Origin: Opisthocomus hoazin
Lineage: Eukaryota > Chordata > Aves > Opisthocomiformes > Opisthocomidae
NCBI RefSeq assembly: GCF_030867145.1
Contig: NC_134419.1
Coordinates: forward strand, 70,861,403-70,925,402
Length of the DNA: 64,000 nucleotides
Reading direction: 5' to 3'
Below the pieces are notes generated by a model. It saw only the letters and a list, made by a program, of their open reading frames with translations, was not told the DNA's origin and did not search any database. The first letter of the stretch is position 1; each line of letters opens with the position of its first letter. Made by a program: the position numbers and the translations under genes. Positions 46,271-58,800 of the stretch are shown one piece after another.

Positions 46271-48900
46271 GACCTGGCCCCAGCAGCCGGCTGGGAGCTG
46301 AGGGGGCTGTGGAGCCCCATCCTCAGCAGGGTGCTGTGTCCTGGGGATGAGCGGTGCCCACCTACTGCATGGACATTGTGCTGGTGGGACGCTCTGATGG
46401 GCTTGGGTCTCTGTCTCATAAATCAGTTCGCATGATTTTAACCATCCAAATGCTCGTGCCCTTAGACTTTAAAAAGTGATGAAAGTTGTGGCTCAACAGC
46501 ATCCTTAGGTGGGAAATTCATGGCCAGAACTTGCTTGGCTTCTCCTGCCGAGTAGCTACGCCGGGTCGTGCTTCCGCTGGATGAGCGCAATGGCGTGAAG
46601 AACGTGAAAGGTAGGAGGAGTTTTGCGTGTTGGCCTCCGCAGGGCCAGCTGTGTGAGCGAAGCGGTCGGGCTTGGTCTGCCGTTGAGTTCTGGCCAGCCA
46701 AGGGCCTGCTGGAGGAGTCTGGTGGCTGGCACGTTGAGTCCCTTCGTAGACAGCTAAGATAATCCACCCGGCAGCGTGGGTGGTGGATGCCAGCCCATCT
46801 TGAACGGTGTAAAAGAGTCGGTGGCACAGTAACGGTGCGGACAGAGCGGGACATATGGCACACACGTGTGCGAGGAAGGGGAGGCTGCTGGCGAGCAGTC
46901 TGCCGTGGCTCACACTCAGAACAGGCTGTTCTCCGTGCAGGAGGAGGATACTCTGCAAAGTGCTACGGGGCAGCTGAAATACTCTGGAGGCAGTGAGTCA
47001 AACACTCACGATGAATATTTTTTTCTGACGATAACCAGACGTGGATTAGCAATTGGAGCTGCAAGTCGGAAAGTATAGGTGGTAGGCATGCGGCCGCACA
47101 CGTACGTGGGCAGGAACGTAACGGCAAGGAGCCGCAGGCCAGCGGGAAGGGGAGACACAGGTGAAAGAGAAATACGCTCGGAGAAAACGTCCTGAGTCTG
47201 CCGGGACCAAAATTATTTGGTGAGGGTGCCGGAGACTTCCATATGCAAGACGCCTGGTTCTCAAAGGCGCCGGCTGCACGCGAAGCAGTGTTTGCTCAGC
47301 ACTTCTGAAAAGCAGGCTGCATCTCTCCACATGCTAAAATGGGAATATATCGGGTGGAAAGCCTGGCTTCTGTTTTCCCTGTGTTCAGGGAAGGTAGGGA
47401 AGTTCCAGACAGACGGTGGGCTGTCGAGGTGCCGGCAGAAGGCCCTCCCCACCGGAAAGAGCTGCACAAAGCCCTCCTGCAAAATCACTGCACTTGGAGA
47501 CCGCGGCCCTCAGCATCAGCTGGCGGTAGCTCCAAGCACGAACTCAGGAATGAATGAAACTGTGTACAAAAACTGTGGCTTAGACCTGGGACCTGAGCTG
47601 CGCCCACGGCACACGCAGCGTTTGACAGCACCAGCCGGGTGTTTGTGGTACAGCACGCACCGGGTCTTCTGCACACGCTGCTTTCCCGTTTGGGTGTGCA
47701 CATGTGTTCAAGTATAAGGACAACTTCTTTATCAGCTTCCCCCCCGCCCCCATCCCCTTAAACCGTATCTGAAGTCGAGGTTTTATTAATAACTTTTAAG
47801 TGGCTATTTTGCAAACCTTCCTTGTGCTGCGCGCTTTCCTAATTTATTGTAATTTCGCATCCGGTGGAGTGCACTCGCTTCCTTTATGTAATATATCAGC
47901 TGCGGGGCTGGAAGTGGTGCAGCTATGAACTGAAAGGGCAGGCTTTCTCGAGGCCAAATGCGGTCAGGCATCCTTGCCACTGGGAGCAGAATTTGACCTG
48001 ATAATCTAATCTTACGTGAGAGAGTATCTCCACAGAAGTACTGTTACCAGGAGTAGATGACCTCTGCTAATGAAGCTGAAGCAATTAGTCCTTTGCAAAG
48101 CTGTCAATAAAATGTTAACTGCAAAACAACAGTTAACGTTGGATGGCTCAAGTAATGAGTATTTTGTTTGCTGGTGTGTGTTAGGTGATGTGTTGGGAAA
48201 TAATTATCCTTTGACTAGCAGCCAGCTTTGTACTAATCAGGAGAAGTCATGTTCCGTTTGAAGGATTATACCTAAAAATAGCTCTGTTGCCGCCACATCA
48301 ACGAGTGAAATGAAGCAAATTCGCAGAGACGTACACACCTTCTTAACGTTTCATCCTAAAAATTCTTTGTTCAGCTGGAACTCTCTGTTTGATCCTGTCG
48401 AAAGCACTGATGTGCTCTCCTGCAGTAGCCCTAAGCGCACTCTCGCCGAGGAGGAGCGTTACCCTACGCGCCACTGACTCGCTTTCAGAGCCTGCCAAGT
48501 TCCCCACGGCCCCGGGAGGAAGTAAGGAGTCTTTCTCTTTATATAAACAGTCGCGTATAATGTAAGATCAACAACAGTTGTGATAATCGTCTCGCAGCAG
48601 AAATCGAGATGCTTTCTGTTTGAGGTGGTTGTACGCCTGCCCGGCTGCGAGGAGCAGCCGTGGTAACAGCAGGGGATTTACTCGTCCAGTTCAGTAACTT
48701 CAGGCTGCCAAACTGTGCTCGAAAAGGTGACCGACATGGGAAAAGGATATAAAAGGTGATGCTGGCGAGAAAATCCAGGATTGTCATCGTAAGCAGCAAA
48801 AACTGGGGCATATTTGGCCATGCTATAGGTGTTGACTGGTAAAGTCTGAGTGGTTTGGGTAGGGATGTACCAGGCAGATGCACTGTAGAAATGCAGGTTA

Positions 48901-48933
48901 AGAAGAGGTAAGGAGAGGTAAGGAGAGGTAAGA
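48901..48933. repeat. Three copies of a 10-bp unit AAGGAGAGGT
   Basis: A direct triplicate, the first copy with one change (AAGAAGAGGT). Each junction creates AGGTAAG, a 5' splice-site-like motif, on the plus strand. Confidence 0.85.
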
Positions 48934-49225
48934 CTCTTTCCGTATAGGACTGTGCCACCAAGGACGTGGCAGCTGAAACATGCCCCAGACATCCCCAGAC
49001 GCTTCCCTTCCTCTTCTGGGATAACAGCAGACGGCTAAAGCACACCTGAGCAGCCCTCAGCCGACGTAAAGCTGCACAGCTCCCTGGCCACCCATAGCTC
49101 CTGGGAAACGTGCCTCCCCCTTCCCCTCCGAGGGGCTCCAGCTTACGCCACGTTTTGCAGGACCTGGAGGTTTCCCCAGCCCGGAGCCGTCATCCCCTTG
49201 CGTGGTGGCCAGCGGCAGCCCAGGG

Positions 49226-49272
49226 GGGATGCTGCGGGGTGCTGCGGGGTGCTGCGGCGGGGTGCCGGGTGC
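49226..49272. repeat. GC-rich minisatellite-like tract (GGGGTGCTGC)
   Basis: About three copies of a 10-bp unit GGGGTGCTGC are followed by degenerating copies, in a locally CpG-rich segment (about 49.1-49.35 kb). That segment could be a small CpG island, but no gene start is recognised. Confidence 0.75.
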
Positions 49273-52200
49273 GCCCGCGCTGCCTCGGCTGTGCCGGGCG
49301 TGCTGCTGCAAGCTGCCGGCCGCGCCGCGCGCCTGAGTCATCGCACCGTCCTGCAGACGCCAGCGACAGAATCGGGCCTGCTGAGCTGGAAACGGAGGAG
49401 CGTTCGGGTTCGTTATGTAAACGGGCAGTCGGCTTCCTGGTTCACAAGACCTGGCAGCTTGGCACGCACGTTCGCTTCGCAGGCTGCCATTTTGCCTTCC
49501 CGCCCGCTCGGCTCCCAGGTTTGTCGTGGCGGCGTTCGCTTGCTCGGCCGTAGCACCCAGCAGCACGGGCTTTTCGGCTGTGCCCTGGCAGCAGCCGGCA
49601 TCCGGACACAAATGGTACAAGAAGCTGGGCAGTGTCTGGGTTCGGTCATACCCATTCCTTCCAGGACTGATGCTCAGAGTTATTCATACCGGCTGCACCA
49701 AAGTGCAAAAATACCAGACAAATAGGAAATGAGTCCTGACCTCCAGGTCCACAATCTGAAGGAGAAAACAGAAGCATCCCCAGACTTTTGCCATTGCCAT
49801 GGTTGGCAGCCCATCTCAGACGTAATGTGTGCCTTTCCCTTCTGATCCTGTGTAACGCACCGAATCCGGTTGTCCTCAATGAGATTAAATGAGGATTTGT
49901 TACGAGTTCAGTGCTCCAGCCATTGGCCACCACTGTGTGTCTCGAGGCAGTGAGGCACCTTTGCGTGCCTGGCCCAGTGTCTCTCTCAAAGCCATGACAT
50001 TTAGATTTCTTTCTACCCAAATTATTTTGATGATTGGTCTTAAGCTCCTTGGCACAATACTTTGAAAGGCAGATTTAAGTGTATACACCACGGAGGCAGT
50101 CAGAGCCACTAAAGAGCTCGAAATCTCAGCTGCTGCTAGGTGTGTAAATCTTTCAGCTACCAACAAGTCACTCTGCAGGGCCAGGCGAGCGCCTCAGAGC
50201 CTGTCCCCTGCCCTCCCACAAAGTGGGACCGCAGAGTACCCTGCCACTGTAAGGAGAAATTGCAGGGGCAGCACAAAACCTCGTGACGAAAGATTTGCCA
50301 GGTGGTAAAATTTAAACGGTGCTTCGTGGCCAAAATTTGAAGAGTGGTTGTTAAGAAGAAGGGATTGAGACAAGCCCCTGGCAGGGTTTCCTAGCAGGGA
50401 AGGGAGAGCAACGTTCAGGGTTAGAGTTTCCCTGGTACTCTCCGACCGGTTCAATGAGAGTTACGGATGCTGCCAGCACCCTGCGCAAGCCGCGCTGGTG
50501 GACAAGGGCTGTCCACCCCGGCCACCCCTGGGGCCAGCTCTCGGTGCTCCCCACCGCCCTCCCTCCGCTCACATATGGGGGTGTAACGTGCCCCCCCTCG
50601 CCCGCCTCAGCGCTGGGGGGGCTTGGAGGTGTGCTGGGCATGGAGGAGCCTGCCAGCCTGCGTCCCCCCGGGCTCGCCGTCGTGCTGCAGAGGGAGGAGA
50701 GCTTCCCCCTGGGCTGGGGCAGGTGAACTGGGAGGCGTCCCACGAAGCACCCGTCGTTCAGCAGCTGCATCCAGCCTTTGGCGAGGGATGGTCTGTTCGT
50801 CTGCTCTTCCCCTAAATGCTCGCTTGGGAGCCATCAAATAAGATCTCAGTTAGCATCCTTGGGATGCGAAGAAGCGCGGTGTGGGACGCGTTGGCTGGCA
50901 GGCAGGTACCCTCGCTGCAGCTCGGCGGTGGAGGTGGGGGGTGGGGACAGGAGGGGCGATGGGGGGACCTGTTTCTCCCAGCTGAGGCATCGCTGGTACC
51001 CCTGCAGGCTCCCATCACCGGACTCGGACAGCCACAACACCAGTGCACACAGGCTGCGCCTGAAACCCCGGCTCCTGGCACAGGAGCATCCGATCTGCTC
51101 ACAGCTCAGCTCGCCTCAAATACTCGGGCTTTTGGGAGCTTTTGTGTAATGTTCGGTGCAGTAATAGCCAGTGACAACAGGTACTGTAACACTGCTCTAA
51201 ACGACCTCGAGTGCACCCACGGGAGATGTTTCGTTCCTGTTTCAGTGCCAGGTGGTTCCCAGCTAGCTGGCAACGGGGCGAATGCTGTTGGGGTCAGCCC
51301 TCAACCCCCCGCTGCACGTCCCGCTGCCCGGACTGGCTCTGCTGCCTCGCAGCCGCGTGGGCAGTGGGCTCGTCCGACTGAGCACCAGCTCTTTCAGAAA
51401 AAAGTTCGTTTCAGCTGATCCACGCAAGTTGCACACACAAGCGTAATGGCACGAGGGGAGCGGGAATGCGCAGAGCGATGGGGCTGAGATCGTGTTTTGG
51501 TAGCGGCCCCAGTCTGGACCCATCGCTGTGACCACAAACCTCCCATCTGGCCGTGATGCTGCGGACGCTGAGACCCCACCGGCACCCTCCGGCCTGTCAT
51601 TTTGCCTGACCTGCACTGGAAAAGTGGGACTCGCCGCCTAAACCTTCCCACCCTCCTTGCATATGAAAAGTGAAAAAAAATTTAGTTTTGTACCAATATT
51701 GGTGCGATAGAAGAAAAACATGGTTTAAGTCTGATTACCCGCTGTGTAACTATGCCACAGCGAAGAGGATGGGACTGACTCCTCAACTTTTGGCAGAGAT
51801 CTGGACCAGGGGAGCTGAAAAAGCAACTCGGGGACTGGGTGACAGCACTAAGCTGTCCCCCGCTGCAAGAGGGTGACGTGGCAACGAGCCTTGGGCATTG
51901 GCAAAATAATGCCCCGGGAAGAGCAGCTCTGTTTGCCCGGTGTCTGTGTGTGGATCCCAACGCCGACAGGCGCCACGGAGCTGTTAGTGACCTGTGAGCA
52001 ATCCCCATCGTGCGCGTCTCCTGGTGGGTGATGTCCGACTGCTTTTATCCCTGCGCACTTTGCTCGTGTGGGAGCAAGGAATGCAGTGATAAAAAGGCTG
52101 GAATAATTTCAGTGCTGGATTGCTTCCATGAGTATATGTCTCATAATATAATGCTGCCATCACTGTACAAAATCTGCTAAGGTGCCTTTTGGGGAGATGG

Positions 52201-52765
52201 AACATTTCTACGGAGCCGTAGTCAAGAAAGTTGTGCAGTAGAGCAGGCTGGGCTTCGATCAGGTGTTTTTTAATTGCACCGGACGTGCCTGGGCTTTTGC
52301 ACGGTACAGATTTCTTTGCCTTTACATGACGAGGCACCTCATAAATTAAGCAGTTGATGTTGTCAAATGCGTGCCATTAGCACTCTGAGCAGATAGTCCG
52401 TTTGGTGGCCTCAGCGGAGTCTATCGCAGGGCCTGTCTCCAGATAACGCCTGGAAGAAGAACAATGGCGCTCTGAGCTCCCGGGCCCTCCACTCTCTGGT
52501 TCTGCACTTCAGAAGAGAAAATTATCATTATCTGCATGGCTCAAGCTCCCTTTGAAATGCAGTTATTTTTTACTCATACATTCCAAGTATTTTTTACATG
52601 ATACCAGCGAGAAACTTGAAACCCCTTTGAGAAGGGAAAGATTTCCTGCAGCCTTACTACTAAAGAAAATGGATAGATCAAGTAGTAGAGTTCAATGACT
52701 TATTTAGCATTAAAAAAGAAAAAGAATAATGAATTGGATTTTGTGTGCCTGTTTTTCCTCTGCAG

Positions 52766-52820
52766 GGAACAGTCAGTCTAATGGATTTGCGTTGCCTTCT
52801 GCTTCTGTTCATCAGTCTAG
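52766..52820 (+). CDS. Putative exon encoding a signal peptide start
   Basis: A 55-nt segment is bounded by a strong acceptor (TGTTTTTCCTCTGCAG) and a consensus donor (TAG|GTGAGT). Fifteen nt into it an ATG (52,781) opens MDLRCLLLLFISL, a classic short signal peptide: a polar start, one Arg and a Leu-rich core. It leaves in phase 1, the commonest phase after signal-peptide exons. This points to the first coding exon of a secreted or membrane protein on the plus strand, with a non-coding exon upstream. I could not find matching upstream or downstream exons in the window and do not recognise the protein. Chance occurrence of both splice sites cannot be excluded. Confidence 0.45.
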
Positions 52821-55800
52821 GTGAGTTCAAAACACTTCTGCCTTTTTTGTGCTCTCCTTTCCCTTCTCACTTGTCACAACCTCACGTATCTGGAGCTTAG
52901 CAAGCACATCGGTCTGCTACCGTCAGCACCATCCTGACTGGTGAGGAAAACCCGGAGGTTAACCCGCTACGTCCAGCAATGGCTTGTGGCCTCCTGCGTG
53001 GACATCTGTATTTTATGCTAGGTAGCAGCGAGTGGGCAATTCCTTACTCAGGGTGGACACTGGTTTCCTACTATTATGAGCTGAGGCTTTAATGTCCTCC
53101 AAGAGAGACATTATTTCCTCACTGGATTCACCAAAAACTGGTTGGGCCTCCAAACTCCTCCTTTGTTTACAGGCTTTGCCGAGCGCGCCGTCGAGCTTTT
53201 TACTGGGGAAGGAAGGGAGGTGGTGTAGGAGGAAACGGTTACAAAGCTGTTCAACATAAACAACTTTCTCGTGTAAACTCCAAGCACCACTTGGCAAGGA
53301 AGAGGTTAAAGCTGAGGGGACGACGGGAGGACCCATTAGGGCAAAGATATAAATAGCAAGTCGGGAAGCCTGGGGAGGGGCACAGGGGAAGGGGAAGCGA
53401 GGAGTTGACCCCAGATGGGGTGGACTCCCTTGGCTTGCTGAAAGCCCTCTGCTGCTCTGCCCTCGGGGTTTGGACCTGGGTCCTACCTATGGCGTCCCAA
53501 AGCAGGGGGATGCTCAGACAGAGACCCGCATGGCTGACCGGGAGCTGCGTTAGGTCGAAGGCGAGCTCGAATGGTGTTCTAGTCACCTGAAGACTTTCCT
53601 CAGAGCCAAAAGCCACTGCTGGTCTCGCCTGCCCCTTCCTGCCCCAAAGCTTCGCTGGGTCCACCAGTGCCTGCCCAGGGCCGGGGAGCTGCTCTCTGCC
53701 CGCTCGGATGGTCGGAGCAGGATTTCCGTTTTCCTACCAGCCTTGGTGTCTCAGGCTTTCTGGTCTGTTTTTTGTCCGAATGGGAAACACATAATGAGAA
53801 ACTGTTTAAACAACTTAAGGTACAAGGAAACTCGCTGGAGCGAAGTACAACGTTGTGGTTTATTTCCAAGGAAATGATGCACTCTCCAAAAGCACTCCCC
53901 TCAAGCACCGCCATTTAAAGTTGCAGGACACTTGGTGGCCATCTTCGTTGCTGCCTGCAGCCCTCATCTAGGTGCGAGTGTGGTCCACGAGGTGGGCTGG
54001 AGTCTGCCAAGAGACCGTCTGTGCCACAGTCTGGTCGTGCCACCGGCAGCCGTCCATCGGTAGGCTGTTGCAGATCTTTGCAGGCGAGGAGCCGCTCGGT
54101 GCGGGTATAGCTCTGCTGGTGACGAGGCGCCAGGCAGCGTTACATAAACCCGGCGCCAGCGGATGTGGTGAGACATACACAGCATGTGAGGGCTTTCCTT
54201 AACAATGTTTTGAACCACCCATAGCAGCCTCGTGGACCAAGATCCCGAAGTGCAGAGAGTGACCAAGCGTAGGAGCATCTCCCCGTCCCTCAGGCTGTGA
54301 GCAGGGTTGGTGCGTAGGTGCAGTTGAATGCCTGAGGTTCAGGAGGGGTCTGGCTGTTAGAGCTGTCCTGACTGTCAGTTTGCTTGCAAGGGTGGGTCTG
54401 GACAGCCTGGTGCTGGTGAAGGAAAGCCCAGGAGCCACCGAAGAATTCTCTTGTGCTATTTCCAGCCCTGCTTTTTAAGGCACAAAGGGCTTCAGATCAG
54501 ATGCATTTCTGAAGCTTATCTGTGTGAATATTTGGCTGCTTATCCAAACAGAACAAAAACCTTCAAACCTTCTGAGGTCCATCCATCACGAGCCTTATCT
54601 CCCCATGTCACCGCTCGGCTCCCAGCCGCTGCCGCTCGGAGCCTCCCGCCACGCAGGGCTCAGGTCTGCCGGCCGGCTTTCCATCTCCCCTCTCCGGGCA
54701 GCTTCGCAGCATTATCCACGGTCACCTCTTTGGCCGCCTGCCACTTCAGGGATGGCCCCATCTCCGTCTCCCATGTATGTAGCCATCTGGGCTATGGCCA
54801 CAGCCACAACCAGAGCAGAGCACACCAACTCTGCTTGGCTCCAAGAACGCAGAACATTTGTCTTTTTTTATGGGACAATAATGAAGCCCAGATATAGGAA
54901 TGCAGCCTCCTCTAGTCGAGGTTCAAAGACTGAAATATCTAAAGAGAACATTTCTGATCCACTGCCTGGTAAAAAGGCGGTTTTGTAAGAGGTCCCCTAA
55001 ATCCTGGCTGTTGGGTAGGGGAGGAGGGGATGGCAGCCCTTGCCACCTGACAGGCACTGGTTCCCTCTGGCAGAAGCACCCTCACCAATGAAGCTGGGCT
55101 GCTTGAGATCTCAGTCAGCACCCCTAAAATCCCAGGTGGGCTCTACCCCTTGGTAGGTGAGCATGGCACGGGAGGGACTGAGATGCACAAGGAGCACGGT
55201 GAGCGCGCAGGGTGGGCACCAGCATCAGCAGCCCCGCGGAGGTTCCTGGCTGGGTAAAACAGCTGCATATTTAGTCTTGTGCCTGGTTTATATGATGTGT
55301 TATTCAGCCTCGTCAGAAGAGCCTTTGCAGTGCTTGGTATCAGGGCCACAGGACATTTCTTGCTTTGAAGCTGAGCTGGCACAAGAAGTCGTCTGCAGTT
55401 CTGCCATCCTGTCAAAGCCATGGCCAAAAACAATAAGGTGAAAACTTTGGAAAGAGCCACCCATCTGCAGCACAACCGAATTAAAACGGGAGCCTGGCTG
55501 GCTCAGGGCTTGAGAACAGTTTGTAAGCAGGTCAGAGGCTGAAGTCCTGGGCACAGCGGTGTGGATCAGAGGTCTTTGCTGCTTAGTACCGCCTGGTCTT
55601 GGCCCAGATCTAGACAAGCTTTGGCATCAGGGTGGCCTTTTCCAGTGGGGACCATTTTCCTGTGGCCCTTTCAACGGGATAGTCTGACCCATGGGGTGCT
55701 GTTGCTCTTCTTCCTCTTGTTTTAATTTTTTTCTCTGTTTTGATAGTCAGAAGGGTAAAATTAATTCCCATAATAACACTGAATTTGACTCAATAGTAAG

Positions 55801-58800
55801 AGAATGAATGTATTTTTTTATACTGTGGTGTATGATAAGCTATTTATAAATATCATATCACTGCTGGGTCATTTTCAGGGTTTAAAATAAAGTTTTAATT
55901 TAAACATAATTTTGCAGTGTTGACAGATATGATAAATACATTTTTGTTCCAGTGAAACCTAATTTCAGCGATGTTTTGCAAAAATCATTACAAGCTAAGG
56001 ATTATTCCCTTGAATTTTTTGCTTTGTTTGTCTCCATGTTCCAGTGTTTAGTTCAATGTTGCATTCCATTATAGGAAAAAACATCCATGACTGCAGTAAT
56101 TTGTTCACCAAGGCCTCTTCTTAAGGGATGGGAGGATGCTCTTGAGAAGAGTGATGGAAAGAGGCGTTAGTCACAGATGCCTTGGGGCAGTCGCAGCACC
56201 CCTCTGCACCATTAGAGGACTTAATGCCTTCCTTACAGCTCCATGGGGCACTAGAAGTTCCCACCATTGGGAGATCCCCTGCCTTGAAGGGGTTCAGGAC
56301 GCTTGATCTGGTGCTGGCACAATGGGAGCAAAGGTCCTTGGTCACAGCCTGAGCTCCCAGGCCTGTGTGGCACCACTGCTTCCAGCGGCACATGGGACTT
56401 CTTTTACACTCAGATTGCCCCACTTAAATCGTTCCCCCAGGTGTGAAGATGGTGGCCACCTGCTCCCCTCCGGAGTACCCCTCCTCTCTTCCAAAGGCTC
56501 CTTTTCAGGCTTTGAGACCGGTGGCAGAACCAGCCCTTGGGGCACTGCTGCAAAGCCTGGTGGCAACTTCATGGCAATTGAGCTAACCTCGATATTCAAG
56601 GTGACCCCAAAAGGATGCCAAGAGGGCACAGTGGGACAGATTTTATGTCTGGAAGGTGAGGTTAAAGAGAAGTCCTTCATCTACAGGAGAGTTGCATTCC
56701 CATTGCCTGGGCTAACCATCCATTAATGAGCTGAGTCCCTCCAAAATTTCTCTGGACCTTCTCTGGTTTTCCTGCTTACCCGCGTAAACCACTCTGAGGA
56801 AAATCTCTTTTTCTGCAATCACACATTTTCATTGTGCAGTAAAATAGCTCTTACATCAGCTGCCATTGTATTGTGGACGCAAATGCAGCACAACAGAGCC
56901 CTTTTACGTTGTGTGGTGAGTGGGTCAGGTCCTGTGCTTGAACAACAAAAGTGCAAGGAATGATAAGCAGGAAAAACAACTTGCTTTAAAGTGCTTTCGA
57001 GCTGCTGCCTTCTGAGCCCCACAGCTTGCAGCCCATATTTCTCATGCCTCCTCCCCGTCAGACAGCCAAACAAGAGATGATGCTATTTGGAGAGCACGTC
57101 ACTGTGCTGGAGACGTGCAAGCGCTGAGATTTGTATCCACACGGACCGGCGTCCGTCTGCGAGGAGCCTCCAGCTGCTGTGCTGAAAATACCTGTGAAAG
57201 AGACATGCAGAAGGGGAGGGAGGTCTTCTTCTGGTGGGTTGCCATGTCACTCAGGCTGCTTTCATGGTGATACCTAGAGGACGTCACCCAGCGCGGCCAG
57301 CTATGGCAATCTGTTCAGTGGGAACAGGTGCTGGAGGATAATCCTGCTGTTTTTCTCGGTTATGGTTCATTTCAGCCACTAAGACCGAGCAAACAGGATT
57401 ATCATAGCAGTGGTTCAGGAGGTGAAGTTGCTGGTGCTGTGCGTCCATGGCTCTGTGGACATTTGTTTCCAAGGCAGACGCCCGCTTTGCTGAGCAGCCT
57501 GCCCTGGCGAGGGCAGCCAGCGAGCGGCGAGCCGTCGGGTCTGAAGGGCTTTGCTGGCCGGCTCCTGCCCAACATCCTCACCCAGATCTGCACCGCACCC
57601 CTCGGGGACCAGGGCTGGGCCTCCGATGCAAAGCCCATGATGTCTACGGCTCTCCCAGAAAGATGCCTCCCCCAGCCCCCCCCACTGTGGGTGGGATGGA
57701 GACTGCCCGGCCGTGCAGCAGCTAGCGACATCGCCCCAGAGCCCGGGCTGGGCCAAGGCGCTGGTGGAGGAGCTCAGAGAGGACGAGGGGCGGCAGCGCT
57801 GGCTGGGCTGACAGATCTGCTCTGGCAAGGAAGGCTTGAGGCAGGGCAGACCCTCCCCGGGGTGAACTGAACCAGCCCCTCCTGGCTCTGAAGCTGCAGA
57901 GCGAGTCTGGCCCTGTGTGAGCGCCGGCTCACGCCTCCAGCAGACTTTAATGTATCGTCAGGCTTTGTCTTAACTCCCCAGAGTGCTGTGCTCATCCGTT
58001 CCCTCTCAGTCCTCCTCCACCGCTCTCGGAGACCAGCGCGTGCCCTGGTGACGCTCCTCGCCACGCAGCGTCAGTGCCTCTCTGTTCCTGTTTTACCACC
58101 TTCTGCTTCTGCTGACAGCAGCCCCTGACACCCCCCCCTGCCCCCAGCAGTCCCCTTCTCCACCAGCGAAGGAGGACAGGCGAGGTCCGTGCCACCAGCC
58201 TTTGCGCCGTGTCTATGCACAGACCTCTGTGCTCCCTGCACCGGTTCGCTTCGGGACTTGGCTGACACCTAACTTCAGTAACAGCAAAGCACTCGAGCTT
58301 GGCTGCAAGGTTTTGTGGCAATCTTGGCCCAAAGCTGTTTTAAGTAACAAACTGCAAAAATAAGCGTATGTGTACAGAGACGAATACCACACTGCAGGAG
58401 CAGGAACCAGAGGCGTGCAGCTCGGGAAGGGCTGTTAAGGCTCCAGCTTGTAGCCGTGCTGATAAGGCAGTTTCCAAGAAGTTGCCCAGCCCTTAAATTC
58501 TAGAAACTCTCTCTTCCCAGGTCAATAACCTTTTATGGACTGAATCCTGGTGTCATCCTGCAAGCAAACACGGTCCAGGCAGGACCTTCTGCAAGTGGTA
58601 CAAGAGAGACGAGGACCCGTGTTGCTAAGCAGGGGTCCAGAAACTTTCTGGCACAGACAACCAAAACACACAGTGAAAAGCACATTTGGTGATTCTGGTA
58701 GTTTGGGAAAACACATGAAAATGTGCTTGAACTTCATTCTTCTTTGGCCACGTCTCTGCGTTGCCCGAGAGGGGAAGGAGGCGGCGTCAGCTGCGCGGCT

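Larger units (their letters stand above)
44611..52765. other. Downstream region, no gene recognised
   Basis: GC-richer than the upstream flank, with many open frames on both strands that reflect composition. Small repeats occur near 46.25, 48.9 and 49.2 kb. A 118-codon frame at 44,980-45,336 ends directly before AATAAA (45,337-45,342), but its Arg/Gly/Ser-rich product resembles nothing I know. The expected next gene in vertebrates, CCDC186, is not visible. Confidence 0.5.

Noticed and set aside
57328..57870. 180-codon frame on the plus strand
   Set aside because: Arises in a GC-rich pocket where the opposite strand and other frames are equally open; the product is low-complexity Pro/Gly/Ala/Leu.
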